This document shows, piece after piece, positions 1-4,875 of a stretch of DNA of 5,996 nt. The stretch is from an uncultured Saprospiraceae bacterium (GTDB lineage Bacteria > Bacteroidota > Bacteroidia > Chitinophagales > Saprospiraceae): assembly GCA_937967535.1 (NCBI GenBank), contig CALCMV010000226.1, positions 1 through 5,996 of the forward strand, given 5' to 3'. The stretch's first letter is position 1; every line of letters starts with the position of its first letter. The translations under genes were made by a program, and so were the position numbers. Below the pieces are notes generated by a model. The model was not told where the DNA came from and searched no databases. It worked only from the letters and a program-made list of their open reading frames with translations.

Positions 1-10
1 TTCTGCGTTC

Positions 11-44
11 TTTGTTCTAGGTTTCTAATTATTTCGTAACTTTG
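11..44 (+). promoter_or_regulatory. Bacteroidota-type promoter of the ptuAB-like unit
   Basis: TTTG at 11-14 and TAACTTTG at 37-44 match the -33 (TTTG) and -7 (TAnnTTTG) elements used by the primary sigma factor of Bacteroidota. The two elements start 26 bases apart, as their names require. The -7 element ends only 5 bases before the ATG at 50, so transcription would begin at or within a few bases of the start codon. The message would be leaderless or nearly so, and no Shine-Dalgarno sequence is present. The consensus is established knowledge; the leaderless reading is inferred from spacing. Confidence 0.6.
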
Positions 45-49
45 GCTTT

Positions 50-1429
50 ATGATTGTCAAGAAAATAGACATAGAAAATTATAAGGGTTTTGAAAAACAA
101 GAAATTACCTTTAATGATAATTTGAATGTTTTTATTGGGGCAAATGCTTCGGGGAAAACTTCGATTTTGGAGGCGATTGTGAAGTGTTTGTATCGACTAA
201 CTCGTCAATTTGTACAGATTTCTACACCTTATCTTGAACCAACTATCTTATCACAAGATAGAAGTCTTTTACTCAACCGTAGTGAAATACGACATCACAA
301 CTTATATGCAAAGATAAAAACCTTTCTGGATGTTTCTGAATATGGAAATTTAGAGATTGGAATGTATGCAGGGAGTTTAGATGAAAGTCAAAAAAAAGAA
401 AGAAAAGTATATGAGAATAATTTAGTACTTTTTACGAATTTTTTTGACTCTAAAATTAGCGATGCACCATTCACTATACCAATAATCAAGTATTATCCTG
501 CAGATAAAGGAAGGGTAAAATTTTTAACACTATCTTCTGATGAAAAATTATACAGATATCCCATACCTCAATTAGAGGCATGGGTAAATGTTTTTCAAAA
601 TGACTATTCGTATTCTAATTTTTTGGAATGGTTTTTTGAATATGAAACACAGGAGCTTCGATTACAAAGAGATACTAATGATTTTAACCTTGAAAGTAAT
701 TATTTAAAATATGTCAGATACGCCGTGGAACGTGCACTTCATGCTATTTATGATAAATCATATACAATCAAATCAGATGGTAAATCACGAGGAGGAACAA
801 GTAAGTTAACTCCTACACTACTCCTCAAAGTAAAAGACAAAGATCATCTTCCTGCTGAAGATTTAGAACTCAAATCAAGTGGCGAAAAGTCCATAATTAC
901 TCTCGTAGCTGACATCGCCTACAACCTCGCATTAGCCCACGATTTTGAATCAGATGAAAATTATTTGAACTCCCCCGGCATCGTCCTGATTGATGAAATA
1001 GAAGAACACTTACACCCAAATTGGCAAAGAAAAATCATCCCCATCCTCACCTCTGTTTTTCCGAAAATACAGTTTTTTATTACCACACATTCACCGCAAG
1101 TGATTTCTTCTGTGAATAGTAAACATGTGTTTTTATGTGAAGATTTTGTTGTAGATAAAGTGCATCTAAGAACAAAAGGTGTGGATTCTAATGCGCTTCT
1201 AACTTTCTTATTTAATTCGACTGAAAGACCAAAAGAGTATATTGATTTGATTAATAAATTTGATGAACTTGTTGAAAATGAAGCTGATACGAGTGAGTTG
1301 GAACGTATCATAGAGAAAGTGTCTAAGCTGGAGGAAGAAGATACGGGAAGCAATATCAGTGGTTTGGTCGGAGAATTGGGCATAAAACTCGCAGCATATA
1401 AATTTGATTTGGAGCATGAGATGGATTAG
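50..1429 (+). CDS. ptuA: AAA/ABC-type ATPase, PtuA-like (Septu defence)
   Basis: This 459-residue cytoplasmic ATPase of the RecF/SMC-like AAA_15/AAA_21 group is probably the ATP-driven component of a Septu anti-phage complex. The N-terminus (IDIENYKGF) is the usual first strand of the family. Walker A is GANASGKT at residues 30-37. The middle region, about 50-265, is poorly conserved and would form the family's insertion or coiled-coil arm. The ABC signature is LKSSGEK at 274-280, Walker B is IVLIDEIEEHLHP at 311-323 (D315, E316), and the His switch is TTHSPQ at 345-350. All ATPase motifs are intact, so it should hydrolyse ATP. A charged helical tail follows residue 390. ATG 50 is chosen because the motif spacing fits and a promoter abuts it. 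The partner gene overlaps its 3' end and encodes an HNH nuclease, which is the main reason for the Septu call; the ATPase alone would only support a generic AAA assignment. Confidence 0.8.
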   Translation: MIVKKIDIENYKGFEKQEITFNDNLNVFIGANASGKTSILEAIVKCLYRLTRQFVQISTPYLEPTILSQDRSLLLNRSEIRHHNLYAKIKTFLDVSEYGNLEIGMYAGSLDESQKKERKVYENNLVLFTNFFDSKISDAPFTIPIIKYYPADKGRVKFLTLSSDEKLYRYPIPQLEAWVNVFQNDYSYSNFLEWFFEYETQELRLQRDTNDFNLESNYLKYVRYAVERALHAIYDKSYTIKSDGKSRGGTSKLTPTLLLKVKDKDHLPAEDLELKSSGEKSIITLVADIAYNLALAHDFESDENYLNSPGIVLIDEIEEHLHPNWQRKIIPILTSVFPKIQFFITTHSPQVISSVNSKHVFLCEDFVVDKVHLRTKGVDSNALLTFLFNSTERPKEYIDLINKFDELVENEADTSELERIIEKVSKLEEEDTGSNISGLVGELGIKLAAYKFDLEHEMD

Positions 1430-2072
1430 AAAAAACACCCCGCCTCACGAGTTCCAAGTTTATGTGAGAGCCGAAAATGCCGATTATGACGAGATGGACA
1501 CCGAAGTCAAAGACGTACTTCGACAAGCCCTTTTTGATGAACAATTCGGCGTATGTGCGTATTGTCAGAAGAAGATAAAAATTATCAAAACGAAAATCGA
1601 ACATCATTGTGAAAGAAGTATATGTAATGGAGAAAACGACACACAAGACCGACGATTAGATTATACAAATTTGCTGCTGGTATGTCCGGGAAAAGGTGGT
1701 AAGAGCAATGATTTACATTGTGATACCCAAAAAGCTACGTTCAATATTACCAATGGACTTCCCATGCAAATTAACCCGACCATAAAAAATCATATAGATA
1801 CTATCTCATACTCTTCTACCGGACTTGTGCGCTCCTCTAAAACGTCTTTTGACAAAGAATTGAATGAAATATTAAATCTCAATGCAAAGTATTTGAAAAA
1901 AGAGCGAGAACAAAAGTGGTTGCGTGTTTTCAGAGATAGTACAGATAAAAACGGACGTATCAACAAAAGTAAAATGCAGAAAATCTTGGAACATGACTTA
2001 GCAAAAAAAGACAGCCAATTTACCAACGATTTCCCCGCTATGAGCGAATACATGAAAGCCAAATTTTGCTAA
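1416..2072 (+). CDS. ptuB: HNH endonuclease, PtuB-like (TIGR02646-type)
   Basis: This 218-residue protein is the probable DNA-cutting effector of the Septu pair. It has a zinc-ribbon HNH fold: CAYC at residues 47-50, the histidine motif IEHHCERS at 61-68, LDYTNLLLVC at 81-90 with the central Asn (N85) and third Cys (C90), then HCDTQK at 101-106 with C102 as the likely fourth zinc ligand. This order (CxYC, IEH, N-LL-xC, CDxxK) is the signature of TIGR02646/PtuB nucleases. The C-terminal half, about 110-218, is helical and lysine-rich with no motif I recognise. ATG 1416 gives the family-typical opening MRWIRKNTPP and overlaps the ATPase gene by 14 bases, implying translational coupling; an in-frame TTG at 1404 is less likely. 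The residues after IEH are unusual, since the family normally has an aromatic residue and a proline there. An HNH nuclease is clear; the Septu role rests on the pairing. Confidence 0.8.
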   Translation: MRWIRKNTPPHEFQVYVRAENADYDEMDTEVKDVLRQALFDEQFGVCAYCQKKIKIIKTKIEHHCERSICNGENDTQDRRLDYTNLLLVCPGKGGKSNDLHCDTQKATFNITNGLPMQINPTIKNHIDTISYSSTGLVRSSKTSFDKELNEILNLNAKYLKKEREQKWLRVFRDSTDKNGRINKSKMQKILEHDLAKKDSQFTNDFPAMSEYMKAKFC

Positions 2073-2097
2073 AAAAAAACACCACCCCAACAATTCG

Positions 2098-2133
2098 TCA
2101 ACTCCTCAACTCATCAACTCATCAACTCATCAA
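2098..2133. repeat. 8-bp tandem repeat before the adenosyltransferase
   Basis: The unit TCAACTCA is repeated head to tail. 2098-2105 has a final C, 2106-2113, 2114-2121 and 2122-2129 are exact, and 2130-2133 is a partial copy (TCAA). It ends two bases before the ATG at 2136, so it would form the whole ribosome-entry region of that gene. A change in unit number would alter the spacing between the start codon and anything upstream, but would not shift the reading frame. Confidence 0.9.
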
Positions 2134-2135
2134 AC

Positions 2136-2681
2136 ATGAAAATATACACAAAAACCGGCGACAAAGGCGAAACTTCTCTATTTGGCGGTCAACGACTTCC
2201 CAAGAGCGACATTCGCATTGAAGCCTATGGTACGGTAGATGAATTAAACTCCTATATCGGCTTGGTACGCGATTGTATTTCGGATGAAAATACCCGACAA
2301 CTCCTTAAAAATGTGCAAGATAATTTATTTACTATCGGTTCACATTTAGCTACTGAAAATAGCGTATCGCCATACGTCCCCGAAATCAAAAATGACCACA
2401 TCCTTCCACTCGAACAAGCGATGGACGAGATGGACACCCAACTCCCAAAATTAAAAAACTTCATCCTGCCGGGTGGACACACCACCGTCTCTTTTTGTCA
2501 TATTGCACGTACTGTGTGCAGACGTGCCGAGCGTCGCGTAGTCGCGCTCAATACCGATGCCGATGTGCCACAACCCATCATTCAATATCTCAATCGCCTT
2601 TCTGATTACCTATTTGTATTAGCTCGAAAATTGACGCAAGACCTTGATGCAGAGGAAGTAACTTGGGATGGGAAGGGGTGA
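2136..2681 (+). CDS. pduO: Cob(I)alamin adenosyltransferase, PduO/MMAB type
   Basis: This enzyme transfers the adenosyl group of ATP to cob(I)alamin, making adenosylcobalamin, the coenzyme of methylmalonyl-CoA mutase and related enzymes; it acts as a cytoplasmic trimer. At 181 residues it is complete for the family. The N-terminal ATP-binding segment is TKTGDKGETSLFGG at residues 5-18. RIEAYGTVDELNS follows at 27-39, FILPGG at 109-114, the arginine-rich helix RTVCRRAERR at 125-134, and NRLSDYLFVLAR at 153-164. These are the conserved blocks of PduO/MMAB proteins, not the unrelated CobA or EutT types. ATG 2136 is the natural start because the signature begins at residue 5. It lies 63 bases after the HNH gene and shows less AT-rich codon use than the ATPase genes on either side. 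No B12 riboswitch or B12-dependent enzyme is visible nearby. pduO is the family symbol; MMAB is equivalent. Confidence 0.95.
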   Translation: MKIYTKTGDKGETSLFGGQRLPKSDIRIEAYGTVDELNSYIGLVRDCISDENTRQLLKNVQDNLFTIGSHLATENSVSPYVPEIKNDHILPLEQAMDEMDTQLPKLKNFILPGGHTTVSFCHIARTVCRRAERRVVALNTDADVPQPIIQYLNRLSDYLFVLARKLTQDLDAEEVTWDGKG

Positions 2682-2712
2682 AAGTACAAGTTCAAGTACC
2701 AAGCGCAAGTTC
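2682..2712. repeat. 6-bp degenerate tandem repeat after pduO
   Basis: Five hexamers of the form AAGTAC / AAGTTC / AAGCGC lie at 2682-2687, 2688-2693, 2694-2699, 2701-2706 and 2707-2712, with one inserted base at 2700. The array starts immediately after the adenosyltransferase stop codon. It is distinct in unit length from the octamer and heptamer arrays at the other two module junctions. Confidence 0.75.
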
Positions 2713-2731
2713 AAATTTGTGCATTTCTTGT

Positions 2732-2750
2732 GTAAAAATTGTATTTTTAC
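2732..2750. promoter_or_regulatory. AT-rich perfect inverted repeat before second ATPase
   Basis: GTAAAAAT at 2732-2739 and ATTTTTAC at 2743-2750 are exact reverse complements separated by three bases. The palindrome ends 17 bases before the ATG at 2768. It could be an operator for the downstream pair or a weak terminator for the adenosyltransferase; with no GC in the stem core and no T-tract after it, a classic intrinsic terminator is unlikely. A chance origin in AT-rich DNA is possible. Confidence 0.45.
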
Positions 2751-2767
2751 CAAAAATCAAAATCAAG

Positions 2768-3919
2768 ATGCGAATAAATTCTTTTCAATATGAATCAAAG
2801 TTGAGAAAATGGAAATTTAATACCATTACTTTTGACCGATTGACTTTGTTGGTTGGGGCATCCGGTGTGGGAAAAACACAGATTCTGGATGCTATCGAGG
2901 ATTTAAAACGAGTAGCAGAGGGAGAATCTTTAAATGGGGTAAAATGGCATGTAAATTTTGCGGCAAATAATGGCGATATTTATGATTGGAAAGGAGAATT
3001 TGAACTCGATAAAACGCCTGTTTTTGATTATGACGACGAGGAAGCACTCGAAGAAAATGCCAAAATTATCTATGAAGAAATCTTGAAAAATAGTCGTGAA
3101 TTAATCCGAAGAAATGAAGATAAAACCCTTTTTAACGGACAGGAAATCATAAAATTATCAAGAGAATCAAGCGTACTGGACCACTTGGAGGAAGATTTCA
3201 TTAATCAGATGAAATACGAACTTGGCATGATTCATTTGAATGACTATTCTAATGCACCAAATGAGCCTTACATTATCAGCCCGTTTCATGCGAATGATGC
3301 ACTAAAGAAATACAATACACTCCACAAAATACGTCAATCCGAATTAGATATTCGCGCTAAATTACACTTGGCTTATCACAATGAAAGTAAAGTTTTCGAG
3401 CAAATTAAAGCTCGTTTTATTGATATTTTCCCACAAGTAGAAGACCTCAAAATTGCGCCACTTGAATTCGATTATAACGAAAAACCACCTTCATTTATTC
3501 GTGAACATCATTTTATCCAAATAAAAGAAAAAAACGTACCGGAATGGATAGCACAAGGAAGAATGTCATCCGGTATGTTCCGTACACTCATCCAAATCAG
3601 TGAGTTATACCTTGCGGCTGAAGGTTCCTTATTTTTAATTGATGAATTTGAAAACAGCTTGGGTATCAACTGTATAGACGAACTGACCGAAGATATACTC
3701 CAATCGCGTCGGGACTTACAATTTATACTCACGAGTCACCATCCTTACATTATCAATTCCATTAATTTCAAACATTGGAAACTCGTCACACGCGATGGCG
3801 GTGTGGTCAAAACCCACCCTGCCTCTAAGTTCAATCTCGGCAAATCCAAGCATGATGCTTTCATGCAATTGCTCCAACTTGATGCCTACCAAACAGGCAG
3901 TGAACTGATTCCTGCATGA
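2768..3919 (+). CDS. AAA/ABC-type ATPase of a two-gene system
   Basis: This 383-residue ATPase of the AAA_15/AAA_21 (OLD/RecF-like) group has all nucleotide-binding elements. Walker A is GASGVGKT at residues 30-37, the ABC signature is RMSSGMFR at 265-272, Walker B is LFLIDEFENSLG at 288-299 (D292, E293), and the His switch is TSHHP at 322-326. Residues 50-255 form a long acidic insertion between Walker A and the signature, without recognisable domains. There is no TOPRIM or other nuclease domain in this chain. The next gene supplies one and overlaps by four bases, as in split OLD-type defence systems such as PARIS. ATG 2768 is chosen because the family's first strand begins right there; an in-frame TTG at 2663 would add 35 residues made from repeat DNA and run into the adenosyltransferase gene. 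It differs from the ATPase at 50-1429 in length, insertion and signature, so it is not a recent duplicate. ATPase is certain; the defence role is inferred. Confidence 0.8.
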   Translation: MRINSFQYESKLRKWKFNTITFDRLTLLVGASGVGKTQILDAIEDLKRVAEGESLNGVKWHVNFAANNGDIYDWKGEFELDKTPVFDYDDEEALEENAKIIYEEILKNSRELIRRNEDKTLFNGQEIIKLSRESSVLDHLEEDFINQMKYELGMIHLNDYSNAPNEPYIISPFHANDALKKYNTLHKIRQSELDIRAKLHLAYHNESKVFEQIKARFIDIFPQVEDLKIAPLEFDYNEKPPSFIREHHFIQIKEKNVPEWIAQGRMSSGMFRTLIQISELYLAAEGSLFLIDEFENSLGINCIDELTEDILQSRRDLQFILTSHHPYIINSINFKHWKLVTRDGGVVKTHPASKFNLGKSKHDAFMQLLQLDAYQTGSELIPA

Positions 3920-4599
3920 ACATCTACTTTTTAGTCGAAGGGAAAAGGACAGAAAAGAAAGTCTATCCGAAATGGCTCAGTCATCTCATCCCTGAATTGA
4001 GTGAGATTCGTGATCCCTTTACTATTGACCATCATCAATTTTATGTTTTTAATGGCAATGGTTTTCCTTCTATTTTGAACAATCATCTACGCAATTCTGT
4101 AGAAGATGTCAATACTATCGGTAAATTTGACTACCTCGTTATGTGTATAGATGCCGAGGAATTTGATGTGCAAGAACGTACAGATGAAGTCTTTAAATTC
4201 ATTGAGAAAGAAAATATACAATTGAATGATGATACAAAATTTGTTCTCATTATCCAAAACAGATGTATCGAAACATGGTGTTTGGGCAATCGAAAAGTAT
4301 TCAAACGAAATGCAGAAAGCGAACAATTGAGGGCTTATATTGATTTTTTCGACATCAGTACAAACGACCCTGAAATGATGGGTAAAACAGATGAATTTGA
4401 GACTCATGCTCAATTTCATGCTGCTTATTTGAGGGAAATGCTATTAGAGCGAAATATTTATTATACGAAAAAACATCCGCGAGGCGTCACAGAAAAATCC
4501 TATCTCGAAGAACTTATCAAACGAACTACCAAAACCGACCAAATTCAAACATTCAGGGCTTTCCTCGAATTTTGCAAACAAGTAAAACGTGAAATATAG
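3916..4599 (+). CDS. TOPRIM-like protein, RloB/DUF4276-like
   Basis: This 227-residue protein is the likely nuclease or effector partner of the preceding ATPase. The opening FLVEGKRTEKKVY (residues 5-17, E8) resembles the first TOPRIM block, where RloB proteins have a CEGxxTE motif. DYLVMCIDAEEFD at 72-84 is a hydrophobic strand ending in an acidic cluster (D79, E81, E82, D84), where TOPRIM domains carry DxD. VLIIQNRCIETWCLGN at 110-125 (N115, C117, E119, W121) corresponds to the N-x-C-F-E-x-W-x-L block of RloB-like proteins. The remaining C-terminal half is helical and unassigned. No signal peptide or membrane segment is seen. The ATG overlaps the ATPase stop (ATGA at 3916-3919), so translation is coupled. 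The family is inferred from motif positions, not a search; AriB (DUF4435), RloB and DUF4276 are the alternatives, and whether it is catalytic is uncertain because DxE replaces DxD. Confidence 0.6.
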   Translation: MNIYFLVEGKRTEKKVYPKWLSHLIPELSEIRDPFTIDHHQFYVFNGNGFPSILNNHLRNSVEDVNTIGKFDYLVMCIDAEEFDVQERTDEVFKFIEKENIQLNDDTKFVLIIQNRCIETWCLGNRKVFKRNAESEQLRAYIDFFDISTNDPEMMGKTDEFETHAQFHAAYLREMLLERNIYYTKKHPRGVTEKSYLEELIKRTTKTDQIQTFRAFLEFCKQVKREI

Positions 4600-4738
4600 C
4601 CGTTAAAAACCCCTTAAAACCCAATCCATTCTTCTTTTTTTACCGATATTTGCGCGACCAATTTCACAATCGAATGATTTTTTAAAAGCTATAACGTTCT
4701 GATAGCGAGATACTTTTTCATTTTCATGGCTACCCGCT

Positions 4739-4746
4739 TAAGTTTG
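4739..4746 (+). promoter_or_regulatory. Possible -7 promoter element for the hydrolase
   Basis: TAAGTTTG matches TAnnTTTG exactly, but no TTTG or TTG lies at the expected distance upstream. If used, transcription would start near 4752 and the leader of about 124 bases would contain both the inverted repeat and the heptamer array. One or two such matches are expected by chance in a window of this size, so support is weak. Confidence 0.25.
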
Positions 4747-4756
4747 CCTAAGGTTG

Positions 4757-4797
4757 ATAATCAGTAATTTACAAAAAATTGTAATTCAACTGATTAT
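4757..4797. repeat. Long two-part inverted repeat
   Basis: ATAATCAGT at 4757-4765 is the exact reverse complement of ACTGATTAT at 4789-4797. Nested inside, TTACAA at 4769-4774 pairs with TTGTAA at 4779-4784 around an AAAA loop. That gives 15 paired bases with a 3/4-base internal loop. No T-tract follows on either strand, so it is not a standard terminator. A leader hairpin, a dyad operator or part of a small RNA are all possible. Confidence 0.6.
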
Positions 4798-4801
4798 GAA
4801 A

Positions 4802-4836
4802 AACTATGAACTATGAACTGGCAACTATGAACTGAT
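4802..4836. repeat. 7-bp tandem repeat before the hydrolase
   Basis: Five consecutive heptamers each begin with AACT: AACTATG, AACTATG, AACTGGC, AACTATG and AACTGAT, with no gaps. The array ends 39 bases before the hydrolase ATG. Heptamer repeats of this sort resemble the short tandemly repeated repetitive sequences known from other bacterial genomes. Three of the five units are identical, so copy-number change by slippage is plausible. Confidence 0.9.
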
Positions 4837-4850
4837 AGCCATTTTCATTG

Positions 4851-4873
4851 ATATTTTAATTTTCATTAAATAT
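4851..4873 (+). promoter_or_regulatory. AT-only stem-loop abutting the hydrolase start
   Basis: TTTAAT at 4855-4860 pairs with ATTAAA at 4865-4870 around a TTTC loop. ATA at 4851-4853 pairs with TAT at 4871-4873 if T4854 is bulged out. The stem ends two bases before the ATG at 4876 and could hinder ribosome loading. All pairs are A-T, so it may be a by-product of base composition. Confidence 0.3.
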
Positions 4874-4875
4874 AT

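Larger units (their letters stand above)
4600..4875. other. Gene-free spacer between the ATPase pair and the hydrolase
   Basis: No reading frame of credible length occurs on either strand in these 276 bases. The spacer holds a small stem (GCTAT 4688-4692 with ATAGC 4702-4706), a run of five T at 4714-4718, and a match to the -7 promoter consensus (4739-4746). It also holds a long inverted repeat (4757-4797), a heptamer array (4802-4836) and an AT-only hairpin next to the hydrolase start. ATTTTCAT occurs three times (4720-4727, 4841-4848, 4859-4866). The density of structure is high for so short a gap, and a small RNA is possible but unproven. Confidence 0.5.

Noticed and set aside
961..1383. 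Minus-strand reading frame opposite the PtuA-like gene, and similar ones opposite the other genes
   Set aside because: They lie inside well-supported + strand genes, give low-complexity or cysteine/serine-rich translations, and match no family.
1404..1415. TTG start for the HNH gene four codons upstream
   Set aside because: ATG 1416 gives the typical opening of the family and is a stronger start codon; the upstream codons add nothing recognisable.
50..2072. Retron with PtuAB effectors
   Set aside because: No reverse transcriptase gene and no msr/msd-like inverted repeat is found within the window.
2098..2133. Tandem repeats as a CRISPR array
   Set aside because: Units are 6-8 bases with no spacers between them, and no cas gene is present.
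2663..2767. In-frame N-terminal extension of the second ATPase from a TTG codon
   Set aside because: It would be translated from the adenosyltransferase 3' end and hexamer repeat DNA, starts with a rare codon, and precedes the normal first strand of the family, which begins at ATG 2768.
4688..4718. Intrinsic terminator after the TOPRIM-like gene
   Set aside because: The stem is only five pairs with a nine-base loop, and the T-run is separated from it by seven bases.
4726..4767. 13-residue reading frame beginning ATGGCTACC
   Set aside because: Too short, overlaps the inverted repeat and the -7-like element, and shows no coding signature.
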